From NCBI RefSeq assembly GCF_036311985.1, contig NZ_JAZDCJ010000001.1: 64,000 nucleotides of DNA; one strand, given 5' to 3'. The position numbers and the translations under genes were made by a program. The stretch comes from JAZDCJ01 sp036311985. Its GTDB lineage: Bacteria; Actinomycetota; Actinomycetes; Actinomycetales; Micrococcaceae. Position 1 is the stretch's first letter. Each line of letters begins with the position of its first letter. Below are positions 31,986 to 40,595 of this stretch, piece by piece. The notes under the pieces are model-generated. The model was not told where the DNA came from, did not search any database, and saw only the letters and a list, made by a program, of their open reading frames with translations.

Positions 31986-34460
31986 TCAGCGGACGAACAA
32001 CGACGGCGGCAGGCCGCGGGCCCGGGCCTGCGCGGCGGCGCCGGCCGCGGCCGAGAGCTCCAGCTCCACCTCGCGCAGCGCGGCGGCGAGCTCGGCGCCG
32101 CCGGGCGGTGCCGTCGGCACCGGACGGACGCCGGCGAGGCGCGTGGCGAGCGATCCTCCGTCGGGCCGGGGTTCGGGCACGTGCCGGTGGGTCCCCTCGG
32201 GGATCCGTCCGTGTCCCGGCGGGGCGTAGCGCACGCGTTCGAACGCCTCCCGGAGGACGGCCAGGGAGCCGGCCGCGTCCGGGAGGGTGCCCGTCAGCCG
32301 GTTGGCGTAGTCGGTCGCCGTTTCCGCGGCGCGCATGCGGTGCCCGTAGTCCAGGCCCAGGGCCACGAGCTCGTCCCACGCGGCGGCGGGGCCGTCACTC
32401 CGGGCCTCGGGGCCGGCTCCGGGGGCGTCCATCGCCCGCACGCGGCGGAGGCGGCGGGCGCCGGCGAGGCGCCGCAACAAGTGGGGCGAGGCGAGCAGGA
32501 GCAGCAGGAGCACGGCTCCGCCGATGGTCGGCGCCGTGCCGGGCCCGTCGCCGCTGCCCCTGCCGCCGCCGGGCGTGGCGGCCGGGCTGCTGGCCTCGCT
32601 CGTCGGCTCGGCGCCGGGGTCGGCCGTGTTCTGCCCGGGCGCCGGGAGCAGCGGGTCCTCGACGGGGCCCTCCGCGGGGCCCGGGGCGTCGGGTGCGTAG
32701 CCGGGCGTGGTGCCGCGGCCCGGCGTCGGCTCGAACGGGACCCAGCCGATCCCCTCGAAGTACAGTTCCGGCCAGGCATGGGCGTTGCGGGAGGTGATCG
32801 AGTACCCCTGCAGCTGTGTTCCGTCCGGGCCGTCGACCGTGCCGCCGGCCTCGCGTCCCGGCGCGTAGCCGATCGCGATGCGGCTCGGGATCCCGAGCGA
32901 GCGGGCCATGAGCGCCATGGCCGAGGAGTAGTGGATGCAGTAGCCGCTCCTGACCTCGAGGAAGGCCTCGACGACGGCCAGGCCATTGCCGTCGTAGCCC
33001 TGTTCCAGGGGGGTCTCCTCCGAGTAGCGGTAGTCGACCCCGCGCAAGTGGTTCTGCAGGGCCAGGGCGCGTTCGTAGTCGTTGCCGGCCGAGGCCTCCG
33101 CGACCACGCGCTCCGCGGTCTCGACGACGATCCCGGGCAGCTCGTCCGGCACGGAGGAGTAGACCTCCGGCACGGGAGGGCCGCCCTCGGCGGGCCGGCC
33201 GGAGCCGGCGAGCAGCTCGGCGGTGATGACCGGGCGGCGGGAGACCACGCGGTAGTCCTGGTCCGGGCTCGCTGCGCCGGCCCCGGCCAACGCCGTGGCG
33301 GTCTCCGGGAACCAGCCCCACGTGCCGCGCAGCCCGTCGACGGCGCCCGCGCCGGTCGGCAGGGGCAGCCACGGGCTCGCGTAGTTGCCCGTCGCGATGC
33401 GCGTGTTCACGATCGTCGTCTCGCCCTCGAACGCCGCCCAGGGCCCCTGGTCGAGCGAGCCGTCCATGGGCTGCCGGGACACGTCGGCGTCCCCAGGGGC
33501 CCAGCGAGCCGCATCGAGGTCGCCCACGACGGCGGTCCGCAGGTAGAGGGGCTCCTCGGAATCGGTCCAGTACCGCACCGTCGTGAGCCCGACGGGGGAG
33601 CGGAGGTTGTTGCCGAGGTTCAGGACGGGATTGATGCCCGTCGGCTGGCCCCACAGGTAGAGCTTGCGCCCCTCGGGGAGCAGCCCCGTGGTGAATCCGG
33701 GCAGGGCGAGCGGGACGACGAGCATCGCGATCACGGCGCCGGCGGCGATGAGCACGGATTGCCGCAGCAGGCCGCTGTGGACCGCGGCGGCGGGATCGAT
33801 CGTCGAGTCGGCGAGCCGGGCGGCACCGAGGATCAGGAGGAATCCGACGGCGGTCGCGGCCACGTGCCCGAGCCCCGCCCCCTGCGGCTTGATGAGCGAG
33901 GCGGCGGCGAGGACGATGCCGAGGGGCACCGCGGCGAAGGCGGGGAAGCGCAGGCCGAAGGCGATGAGGTCCGTCGTCGCGGCGACGAGCCCGACGGCGA
34001 GGCAGGTCAGGAACACGAGCGGCGCGCCGGGCAGCACGGGCGGGGCCTCGGAGAGGATCGCCTGGTTCGCGGCCGGGAAGACCTCGAGGAGACGCCGCAC
34101 CGTCTCGGGGCCGGGGAGGAAGCCCAGGAACGCGGACTCGGAGAAGAACTGCAGGGTCAGTGTGCAGACGAGGGCCGTGAGCGCGGCGAGCGTGGGCCAC
34201 GGGCTCCGCGCCCCGAGGGCGCGCACGCCGGCCGCGGCCGCGCAGACGGCGACGACGGTGACGGTCGCGTGCTCGAGCCAGCGCCAGCCCTCGAAGACCC
34301 CGTTGAGGCTCCCGGAGGCCATGAGGACGGCGGCGGCGACGGCGGCTCCCGAGAGCCAGGCGGCCCCGGCCCGGCGCCCCGGGGCACGCTGCCGGCCGCC
34401 GTCCGGGCGCTCGTCGGCGGTGCCGGCGGCCCGAGTTCCGGGAGTGTCGAGGAGGGTCAT
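31986..34460 (-). CDS. transglutaminase-like membrane protein (TgpA/DUF3488 type)
   Basis: An 824-residue protein. About six membrane helices lie between residues 35 and 255. An external transglutaminase-core domain follows, with catalytic Cys508 (RSGYCIHYSS), His561 (SRNAHAWPELYF) and the acidic partner in VPFEPTPG (Glu577). A Pro/Gly-rich linker leads to another membrane helix near residue 630 and a cytoplasmic DUF4129-like tail. Substrate is unknown; the family is linked to envelope processing. ATG 34460 has AGGAG and overlaps the DUF58 stop by 4 nt (ATGA). It is the third gene of the moxR-DUF58-transglutaminase operon. Confidence 0.9.
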   Translation of the reverse strand: MTLLDTPGTRAAGTADERPDGGRQRAPGRRAGAAWLSGAAVAAAVLMASGSLNGVFEGWRWLEHATVTVVAVCAAAAGVRALGARSPWPTLAALTALVCTLTLQFFSESAFLGFLPGPETVRRLLEVFPAANQAILSEAPPVLPGAPLVFLTCLAVGLVAATTDLIAFGLRFPAFAAVPLGIVLAAASLIKPQGAGLGHVAATAVGFLLILGAARLADSTIDPAAAVHSGLLRQSVLIAAGAVIAMLVVPLALPGFTTGLLPEGRKLYLWGQPTGINPVLNLGNNLRSPVGLTTVRYWTDSEEPLYLRTAVVGDLDAARWAPGDADVSRQPMDGSLDQGPWAAFEGETTIVNTRIATGNYASPWLPLPTGAGAVDGLRGTWGWFPETATALAGAGAASPDQDYRVVSRRPVITAELLAGSGRPAEGGPPVPEVYSSVPDELPGIVVETAERVVAEASAGNDYERALALQNHLRGVDYRYSEETPLEQGYDGNGLAVVEAFLEVRSGYCIHYSSAMALMARSLGIPSRIAIGYAPGREAGGTVDGPDGTQLQGYSITSRNAHAWPELYFEGIGWVPFEPTPGRGTTPGYAPDAPGPAEGPVEDPLLPAPGQNTADPGAEPTSEASSPAATPGGGRGSGDGPGTAPTIGGAVLLLLLLASPHLLRRLAGARRLRRVRAMDAPGAGPEARSDGPAAAWDELVALGLDYGHRMRAAETATDYANRLTGTLPDAAGSLAVLREAFERVRYAPPGHGRIPEGTHRHVPEPRPDGGSLATRLAGVRPVPTAPPGGAELAAALREVELELSAAAGAAAQARARGLPPSLFVR

Positions 34461-35914
34461 CGCGATCTCCTGGTGCCGTCGATCCGCTCGACGGTGCCGA
34501 GCCGGGTCCAGGCGGCGGCGACCGGTTGGTCCGGTGTGGCGCCGATGGGGTGCCAGCCGGCCTGGCGGAAGACGGAGGCGGCCCCGAGCGAGGCCGACGG
34601 GGTGCTCGTGGCGAGGAAGACCGCGGTGTTCCGGCCGCTGCCGACGGCCTCGACCCATTCCGTCGCCTCGGCTTCGGTGAGCCGGCCCGTCAGCAGAACG
34701 AGTGGATTGCGCGCGTTGCGGATGACGGCCGAGAGCCGGCGGACCACGCCGTTGTCCCCGGGGCCGCCGGGCGGGGAGGCCTGGCGGAGTCCGTCGGGAT
34801 CGTGTCCCGACCGGCGGCGCGGCGCCGCGGGGTCCTCGAGTCCGACGCCGGCCAGGGCGAGCTGCAGGTCCGTCGCGGCATCGGGGCCGGAGAACAGATC
34901 GCGGTGCCCGTCCGGCGCCGAGGTCGAGTGCCCGGCGAGGGGCCGGCCGTCCTGGTCGAGCAGGTCGACGGCGTAGCCGAGCTCGGCGAGGTGGGCGGCG
35001 ATCCCGAGGGCCGCGGAGAGGACCCAGTCGAAGCAGGGGGTCGTGGTGCCCGGGGAGCCGGTGAAGTTCGCGACCTCGAGCGGCTCGTCGAAGCCGAGGT
35101 AGCTGCCGTTGTAGGGCTCGCGGCGGCGGTCGACGAGGAGGGTCGCGCGCGGCGTGGACCGGTACTCCTCCTGCCTCACCATGAGCGAGCCGTGCCGCGC
35201 CGTCGCAGGCCAGTGCACACGCCGCATCGGGTCGCCGTCGCGGTACTCGCGCGTCATGACGTCGTCGCTGTCCGGGGTGGCCTGCCGGTTGGCGCGGGCC
35301 TCGCCGTGGCTGCCCGCATCGCCGAGGACCCCGTTCGGCTCGAGGCGGGGGACGGGCTGCACGACCGTCAGCGGGGCCGGGCGGTCGACGGCGCCGGGCC
35401 GCGAGGCGAGGCCGAAGGGGTCGGTGAAGAGCGCGGTCAGCGGGCCGATCGAGTAGACGCCGCGGCGGGCCGGCTTCAGCCGGTAGCGGTAGCGGCCGCC
35501 GGAGCGCGGGTCGTCGAAGCGCGGGGAGGCGCCGAAGCGCGGCGGCAGGGCCTCGGTCAGCGAGACGGACCCGGGCAGCTGTCCGCGGTGGCTGACCTCG
35601 AGACGTACGTGGGCGGTCTCGCCCGCGATGACGGGGTCGGGGTCGAAGCCGCGGCGGACGTGCAGGCGGCTGCCGCCGATCCGGACGACGGCGGCGGACA
35701 GGAGCGGGACGACGGCGAGGAAGACGGCGATGTTGACGAGCTCGCGGCGGCCCATGAGCCAGGCGAGCACGAGCGTCGCCGCCCCGGCCAAGAACAGGCC
35801 CCAGCCCCTCGGAGTCAGGAACGCCAGGCGCAGGCGCTCCTGCAGGGACCGCTTGCGGTCGGGGTCCGGGCGCCCGGGTGCGGCCCCGTCGTCGTACCCC
35901 GTTGGCCCGGCCAT
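34457..35914 (-). CDS. DUF58 domain protein
   Basis: A 485-residue protein with two membrane helices at about residues 38-80 and a C-terminal von Willebrand-like DUF58 domain. The signature TREYRDGDPMRRVHWPATARHG (given in part) lies around residues 220-240. DUF58 proteins are thought to act with MoxR AAA+ ATPases as chaperone-like adaptors for envelope proteins. It lies 11 nt downstream of moxR and overlaps the transglutaminase gene by 4 nt. Confidence 0.9.
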   Translation of the reverse strand: MAGPTGYDDGAAPGRPDPDRKRSLQERLRLAFLTPRGWGLFLAGAATLVLAWLMGRRELVNIAVFLAVVPLLSAAVVRIGGSRLHVRRGFDPDPVIAGETAHVRLEVSHRGQLPGSVSLTEALPPRFGASPRFDDPRSGGRYRYRLKPARRGVYSIGPLTALFTDPFGLASRPGAVDRPAPLTVVQPVPRLEPNGVLGDAGSHGEARANRQATPDSDDVMTREYRDGDPMRRVHWPATARHGSLMVRQEEYRSTPRATLLVDRRREPYNGSYLGFDEPLEVANFTGSPGTTTPCFDWVLSAALGIAAHLAELGYAVDLLDQDGRPLAGHSTSAPDGHRDLFSGPDAATDLQLALAGVGLEDPAAPRRRSGHDPDGLRQASPPGGPGDNGVVRRLSAVIRNARNPLVLLTGRLTEAEATEWVEAVGSGRNTAVFLATSTPSASLGAASVFRQAGWHPIGATPDQPVAAAWTRLGTVERIDGTRRSR

Positions 35915-35925
35915 GGCGCCCGGAA

Positions 35926-36906
35926 TCAGCCGCGCGCCCCGGCGCGGACCGGGACCCGGGCCAGCAGGGCGTCGACGACGTCGGCCGCGGTGGTCCCGGC
36001 CACCTCGGCCCGCCGCTGCAGCATGAGCCGGTGGGACAGCACCGCGGAGGCGACCGCGGCGACGTCGTCGGGCAGGACGAAGTCGCGCGCGTTGAGCGCG
36101 GCCTCCGCCTTCGCCGCACGCAGCAACTGGAGGAGGGACCGCGGGCTCGCGCCGAGGCGCACGTCGGGGTGCTCGCGCGTGGCCTGGCCGAGCGCGACGA
36201 CGTACTCCTTCACGGGATCCGAGGCGTAGACGTCCTTGACCGTGGTGATCAGCCCCACGAGTCCCGCGGTGTCGACGACGGGCCGGACGGCGTCGAGCGG
36301 GGACCTGGACTGGTGCGTCTCGAGCATCGCGAGCTCAGCGGCCGTGTCGGGGTAGCCCATCGAGACGCGGGCCATAAAGCGGTCCCGCTGGGCCTCGGGC
36401 AGGGGGAACGTCCCCTCGAGCTCGATCGGGTTCTGGGTCGCGACCACCATGAAGGGCTCCGCGAGCGGGTACGTGCCGCCGTCGACCGTGACCTGGTGTT
36501 CCTCCATGCACTCGAGCAGCGCCGACTGCGTCTTGGCCGAGGCGCGGTTGATCTCGTCGCCGATGACGATGTTCGCGAAGACCGGGCCGCGGCGGAACTC
36601 GAACGCGTGCGTGTCCTGGTTGTAGATCGACACGCCCGTGACGTCCGAGGGCAGCAGGTCCGGCGTGAACTGGATGCGGTTCACCGTGCAGTCGACCGTC
36701 TTCGCGAGCGTCTTGGCGAGCATCGTCTTGCCGACGCCCGGCACGTCCTCGAGCAGGAGGTGGCCCTGGGCCAGGAGGACCGTGAGCGCCGTGCGCGCGA
36801 CGGACTCCTTGCCGTCGATGACGGTCCCGATGGCCTCGAGGATGCGTGAACAGCCGCGGCCGAACTCCTCCGAGGACAACACCTCCGGCTGCGTGGCTGG
36901 CTCCAT
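35926..36906 (-). CDS. MoxR family AAA+ ATPase
   Basis: A 326-residue AAA+ ATPase. Walker A GVGKT is at residues 57-61, Walker B is IVIGDEINRA (about 113-122), and the MoxR-typical MEEHQVTVDG and ATQNPIELEGTFPLPEAQ segments and sensor ASPRS follow. MoxR proteins remodel partner complexes; the following DUF58 and transglutaminase genes are the likely partners at the membrane. The ATG has GGGAG eight nt upstream. First gene of the operon. Confidence 0.94.
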   Translation of the reverse strand: MEPATQPEVLSSEEFGRGCSRILEAIGTVIDGKESVARTALTVLLAQGHLLLEDVPGVGKTMLAKTLAKTVDCTVNRIQFTPDLLPSDVTGVSIYNQDTHAFEFRRGPVFANIVIGDEINRASAKTQSALLECMEEHQVTVDGGTYPLAEPFMVVATQNPIELEGTFPLPEAQRDRFMARVSMGYPDTAAELAMLETHQSRSPLDAVRPVVDTAGLVGLITTVKDVYASDPVKEYVVALGQATREHPDVRLGASPRSLLQLLRAAKAEAALNARDFVLPDDVAAVASAVLSHRLMLQRRAEVAGTTAADVVDALLARVPVRAGARG

Positions 36907-36964
36907 GGGATCTCCCTGTCATGACGGCCGGGCCGGACCGTCCCCGGTGGGGAGGCGGGCGGCA

Positions 36965-36992
36965 TTGACAACTCGTCCACCCAGCCTACTCA
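36965..36992 (+). promoter_or_regulatory. possible promoter in the moxR-tatD gap
   Basis: TTGACA at 36965-36970 is a perfect -35, with a weak TACTCA at 36987-36992 (16-bp spacer). It would point toward tatD. Confidence 0.3.
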
Positions 36993-36998
36993 GGATTC

Positions 36999-37016
36999 GT
37001 GTGTCGCGGGACACAC
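36999..37016. repeat. inverted repeat GTGTGTC-N4-GACACAC
   Basis: A perfect 7-bp inverted repeat in the 195-bp gap between divergent moxR and tatD, just downstream of the TTGACA element and 25 bp before the TAGGCT box of tatD. It is operator-like. Confidence 0.45.
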
Positions 37017-37040
37017 CGGAGTCCGGGCGTTCGACGGCGC

Positions 37041-37046
37041 TAGGCT
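37041..37046 (+). promoter_or_regulatory. -10 box for tatD
   Basis: TAGGCT within GCTAGGCTGG, giving a leader of about 50 nt before ATG 37102. Confidence 0.5.
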
Positions 37047-37101
37047 GGAGCGTGCGGCCGCTCCGGGCCGCCGGGGGAACGAGGCATGGAAGGCGGTCCG
37101 G

Positions 37102-38097
37102 ATGGGCGGCAACCAGACGGCAGGGGGCTCGGTCGCGGCGGGGGTCGCGGTCGTGCCGGGATCGACTCCGCACGCCTACGTGCGTCCGCCCGGCTCCGGC
37201 GCCGGCGGGGAGGACTTGGAGCCGGGCGGCGCGGCGCGGCGGGACCGCGACGACTCCGGACGCAGGCGCCGGCTCGAGTACCCGGCCGCCCCCGAACCGC
37301 TCCCGTACCCGGTCCCGGACAACCACACCCACCTCGACTTCCGCGACGGGCTCGTCGCGGTCTCCGTCGCCGACGCCCTCGACGCCGCCAACGCGGTCGG
37401 CGTCCCCGGCGTCGTCCAGGTGGGCTGCGACGTCGAGTCCTCCCGTTTCGCCGTCAAGGCCGCCGCAGCCGATCCGCGCGTCCTGGCCGCCGTCGCCATC
37501 CACCCCAACGACGCGCCGCGCTACGCCGCCCGGGGCGCCCTCGAGGACGCGCTCGCCGAGATCGACCGGCTCGCGGCACACCCCCGCGTCCGCGCGGTGG
37601 GGGAGACGGGGCTCGACTACTTCCGCACCGGCGAGGAGGGCCGGCCCGTGCAGCGCGAGTCGTTCCGCCGCCACATCGACATCGCCGTCCGCCGGGGCAG
37701 GGCCCTGCAGATCCACGACCGCGACGCCCACGCCGACATCGTCGAGGTGCTGCGCTCCGAGAGGCTCCCCGAAAAGGTCGTCTTCCACTGCTTTTCCGGC
37801 GACGCGGAGCTCGCCCGGATCTGCAACGAGCACGGCTGGTACCTGTCCTTCTCGGGCACCGTCACGTTCAAGAACGCCACCTCGCTGCGGGAGGCGCTCG
37901 AGGTCGCGGACCCCGAGCTCGTCCTCGTGGAGACGGATGCGCCGTTCCTCACGCCGGAGCCGTTCCGGGGCCGTCCCAACGCGAGCTACCTCATCCCGCA
38001 CACGGTCCGTTCGATGGCCGCGCATCTGGGGCGTGACGTGGAGGAATGGTGCCGCCAACTGGCCGCCAATACCGAGGCGGTCTACGGAACGTTCTGA
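37102..38097 (+). CDS. tatD: TatD family metal-dependent hydrolase/DNase
   Basis: A 331-residue TIM-barrel metallohydrolase. The N-terminal metal motif DNHTHLDF gives His75 and His77; GETGLDYFR supplies the glutamate, then QIHDRDAH and HCFSG the further histidines, and VETDAPFLTPEP the final aspartate. TatD proteins are 3'-5' exonucleases acting on DNA, or D-tyrosyl-tRNA/peptide-like hydrolases. The first 70 residues are a Gly/Arg/Pro-rich extension absent from most TatD proteins. ATG 37102 has GGAAGGCGG upstream; a shorter protein from an internal start is possible. Such genes often precede rpf and ksgA in actinobacteria, as here. Confidence 0.9.
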   Translation: MGGNQTAGGSVAAGVAVVPGSTPHAYVRPPGSGAGGEDLEPGGAARRDRDDSGRRRRLEYPAAPEPLPYPVPDNHTHLDFRDGLVAVSVADALDAANAVGVPGVVQVGCDVESSRFAVKAAAADPRVLAAVAIHPNDAPRYAARGALEDALAEIDRLAAHPRVRAVGETGLDYFRTGEEGRPVQRESFRRHIDIAVRRGRALQIHDRDAHADIVEVLRSERLPEKVVFHCFSGDAELARICNEHGWYLSFSGTVTFKNATSLREALEVADPELVLVETDAPFLTPEPFRGRPNASYLIPHTVRSMAAHLGRDVEEWCRQLAANTEAVYGTF

Positions 38098-38164
38098 GCC
38101 GGCGGGCCCGGGGACCACGATGCGAAGGGACTCCTTGGTTGTCAATTGATAACGGAACGGTTAC

Positions 38165-38310
38165 GGTTAAGCCTCAGTAGCCGGGATCGGGGAAGGTTTC
38201 CGGGTATCAAGCCGCCTGCGGCACACGCTGGGACGTTCCGTTCGTACGCCCCATCGCCTGCCGCGCTACAGGCCTGTGCCAGCAGTGACGCCAGCACGGG
38301 AGGAACCCGC
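38165..38310 (+). promoter_or_regulatory. structured rpf leader, candidate c-di-AMP (ydaO-type) riboswitch
   Basis: The leader can form P1 (GCCT 38171-38174 with AGGC 38270-38273), a GCCGCCTGCGGC hairpin (38211-38222), and a GGGACG...CCCC arm. The loop GTTCC (38235-38239) of that arm is complementary to GGAAC (38302-38306) downstream of P1. A GGGGA segment after P1 and a loop-to-3'-tail pseudoknot are features I know from ydaO riboswitches, which are often found before actinobacterial rpf genes. The conserved CAGCTAACC-like segment is not obvious, so this is a candidate only. Confidence 0.55.
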
Positions 38311-38337
38311 GTGAGACTCGACGGGGCCCCTCCTCCC
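38298..38337 (+). terminator. terminator-like hairpin before rpf, possible expression platform
   Basis: GGGAGGA (38298-38304) pairs with TCCTCCC (38331-38337), with inner CCCG/CGGG pairs. It shares bases with the GGAAC arm of the proposed pseudoknot, so the two folds would be mutually exclusive. Confidence 0.4.
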
Positions 38338-38381
38338 TTGCCGATTCCCCGTGCCCGGACGACACCGACGTTTGGAATTCC

Positions 38382-39554
38382 GTGCAGCACGCCCTGAAAA
38401 ACCGCTGGGTCCAGGTCGGCGCCCAGGCCGCAGTCCTCTCCGCCCTGATCCTCGGTCTGGTCTCCTTCGTGGGGGCCAACAAGACCGTCGCCCTCGTCGT
38501 CGACGGCGAGACGCAGAGCGTCTCCACCTTCGGCACCACCGTCGCCGACGTCCTCGAGGCCTCCGAGATCGAGCTCGCGGCCCGCGACGAGGTCTCCCCG
38601 GCGCTCGACGCCGCGATCGAGAACGGCGCGACGATCGAGGTCAACCGCTCCAAGGCCATCGACGTCTCCATCGACGGCGTCGACCGCGTCGTCCACACCA
38701 CCGGCCTCACGGTCGCCGACGTCCTGGACCAGCTCAAGGTCGCCGACAGCTCGGACATCTCCGCCGGCATCGAGCTCGAGCTCGCCTCGCTCAGCACCCC
38801 GATCGAGATCACGACCCCCAAGGCCGTCGCCCTGGCCGTCGACGGCAAGACCGTGGACCTGAGCACGACGGCCGCCACGGTCGCCGACGTCCTGGCCGAG
38901 GCCGACGTGACGCTCGGCAAGGACGACGAGCTGACGCCGGCAGCCGGCACCGAGGTCGCCGACGGGCTCGACGTCAAGGTCGTCCGCGTCGCCACCGAGC
39001 AGCGCACCTCCACCGAGGCCGTCGCCCACGGCACTGCCCGGGTCAAGGACGGCACCCTCGAGGAGGGCAAGACCAAGGTCGTCGCCGCCGGCAAGGACGG
39101 CGTCCGGACCCTCGTCCACGAGGTCGTGCTCAAGGACGGCAAGGAGGCCTCGAGCGAACTCGTCTCCTCCACGGTCACCACCGCCGCGGTCGACGAAAAG
39201 ATCGCCGTCGGGACCAAGAAGAAGCCGGCCCCGAAGCCCGCCCAGGCCTCGTCGTCGTCCTCCGCGGGCGCCTCCTCCGGAGGCACGACCGCCTCCGCGG
39301 CCGGCGTGTCCTCGACCTGGGCCGCCCTGGCCAAGTGCGAGTCCGGCGGCAACTGGTCCATCAACACGGGCAACGGCTACTACGGCGGACTCCAGTTCAA
39401 CCTCCGCAGCTGGCAGGGCGCGGGCGGCACTCAGTACGCCGCCTACCCGCACCAGGCCACTCCCGCCCAGCAGATCGCGACCGCCGAGCGCCTGCGCGCG
39501 AACGGCGGCTGGGGCCACTGGCCCTCCTGCGCCCGGAAGCTCGGCCTCCTCTAG
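38382..39554 (+). CDS. resuscitation-promoting factor (RpfB-like) muralytic enzyme
   Basis: A 390-residue secreted enzyme. A hydrophobic segment at about 13-33 is a signal peptide/anchor. Three DUF348 repeats follow (about 35-75, 90-130, 145-190), then a G5 domain (about 195-275), a Lys/Pro/Ser linker, and the Rpf transglycosylase domain (311-390) with catalytic Glu320 in AKCESGGNW and a Cys319-Cys383 disulfide. It cleaves the glycan backbone of peptidoglycan and promotes regrowth from dormancy. GTG 38382 has only a weak ribosome binding site; the long structured leader suggests riboswitch control. A terminator separates it from ksgA. Confidence 0.93.
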   Translation: MQHALKNRWVQVGAQAAVLSALILGLVSFVGANKTVALVVDGETQSVSTFGTTVADVLEASEIELAARDEVSPALDAAIENGATIEVNRSKAIDVSIDGVDRVVHTTGLTVADVLDQLKVADSSDISAGIELELASLSTPIEITTPKAVALAVDGKTVDLSTTAATVADVLAEADVTLGKDDELTPAAGTEVADGLDVKVVRVATEQRTSTEAVAHGTARVKDGTLEEGKTKVVAAGKDGVRTLVHEVVLKDGKEASSELVSSTVTTAAVDEKIAVGTKKKPAPKPAQASSSSSAGASSGGTTASAAGVSSTWAALAKCESGGNWSINTGNGYYGGLQFNLRSWQGAGGTQYAAYPHQATPAQQIATAERLRANGGWGHWPSCARKLGLL

Positions 39555-39595
39555 GAACGCCGGCACCGCGGCCCGCGGCCGCTGCACGCACGCGC

Positions 39596-39645
39596 CAGGG
39601 CCCCGCCTCGACGGTTCACCGAACCGGTTCCGAGGCGGGGCCCTG
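39596..39645 (+). terminator. rpf terminator
   Basis: A perfect 15-bp stem (39596-39610 with 39631-39645) encloses a second small hairpin, CGGTTC/GAACCG, in its loop. Confidence 0.8.
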
Positions 39646-39694
39646 CGCGTGTTCCATGCCCGCACGAGGGGCCGGAGGGCGCGGATCGACGAAC

Positions 39695-39700
39695 TAGGAT
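39695..39700 (+). promoter_or_regulatory. -10 box, leaderless ksgA
   Basis: TAGGAT, seven nt before GTG 39708. Confidence 0.5.
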
Positions 39701-39707
39701 GGAACCC

Positions 39708-40595
39708 GTGACTGACGATCCCGCGACCCAGCCCCCGACCGCCGGCGGGCGGCCCCTGCTCGGGGCGGCCGACATCCGCCGCCTCGCCGCTGAGCTGGAC
39801 GTGCGTCCCACCAAGACGCTCGGCCAGAACTTCGTGATCGACGGCAACACGATCCGCCGGATCGTCGCGGCCGCCAAGCTCGACCCGCAGGACACGGTCC
39901 TCGAGGTCGGCCCGGGCCTGGGCTCGCTCACGCTGGGACTCCTGGACGCGGCCCGCCACGTCGTGGCCGTCGAGATCGATCCCGTCCTCGCCGGACGGCT
40001 TCCCCGCACCATCGAGGAATTCCGGCCGGGGCACGGCGGCCGGCTCGACGTCGTGCTCTCCGACGCGCTCAAGGTGACCTCGCTCCCGGCGGAGCCCACC
40101 GCCCTCGTGGCCAACCTTCCCTACAACGTCGCCGTGCCCGTCGTCCTGCACCTGCTCGAGAACTTCCCGAGCCTGCGGACCGGGCTCGTCATGGTCCAGG
40201 ACGAGGTCGCGGACCGCCTCGCCGCCGGGCCGGGCTCGAAGACGTACGGCGTCCCGAGCGTCAAGGCCGCCTGGTACGGGCAGCTGCGCAAGGCCGGGGT
40301 GATCGGCATGAACGTGTTCTGGCCGGCCCCGAAGATCCACTCCGGCCTCGTCGGATTCGAGCGGCGCGAGCCGCCGGCGACGACGGCGAAGCGCGAGGAC
40401 GTCTTCGCCGTCGTCGACGCGGCCTTCGCGCAGCGCCGCAAGACCCTGCGGGCCGCCCTCGCCGGATGGGCCGGCGGCGCCGCACGTGCGGAGGAGGCGC
40501 TCCGGGCCGCCGGGATCGACCCGCAGGCGCGCGGCGAGAAGCTCGCGATCGAGGACTTCGCCCGGATCGCCGAGGCGGGGCGGGGAGCCGCATGA
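39708..40595 (+). CDS. ksgA: 16S rRNA (adenine-1518/1519-N6,N6)-dimethyltransferase
   Basis: A 295-residue RsmA/KsgA enzyme dimethylating two adjacent adenines of 16S rRNA helix 45. TLGQNFVIDGNTIRRIV opens the fold, VLEVGPGLGSLTLGLL is the SAM-binding motif, and NLPYNVAVPV is the catalytic NLPY motif. GTG 39708 is preferred over ATG 39699: TAGGAT (39695-39700) ends seven nt before the GTG and overlaps the ATG, so a leaderless message would begin at the GTG. The stop overlaps the ispE start (ATGA). Confidence 0.96.
   Translation: MTDDPATQPPTAGGRPLLGAADIRRLAAELDVRPTKTLGQNFVIDGNTIRRIVAAAKLDPQDTVLEVGPGLGSLTLGLLDAARHVVAVEIDPVLAGRLPRTIEEFRPGHGGRLDVVLSDALKVTSLPAEPTALVANLPYNVAVPVVLHLLENFPSLRTGLVMVQDEVADRLAAGPGSKTYGVPSVKAAWYGQLRKAGVIGMNVFWPAPKIHSGLVGFERREPPATTAKREDVFAVVDAAFAQRRKTLRAALAGWAGGAARAEEALRAAGIDPQARGEKLAIEDFARIAEAGRGAA

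Noticed and set aside
31986..36119. Single 1377-codon frame spanning the transglutaminase and DUF58 genes
   Set aside because: The transglutaminase frame stays open upstream through DUF58 in another frame; the ATGA overlap and AGGAG site at 34460 mark the true start.
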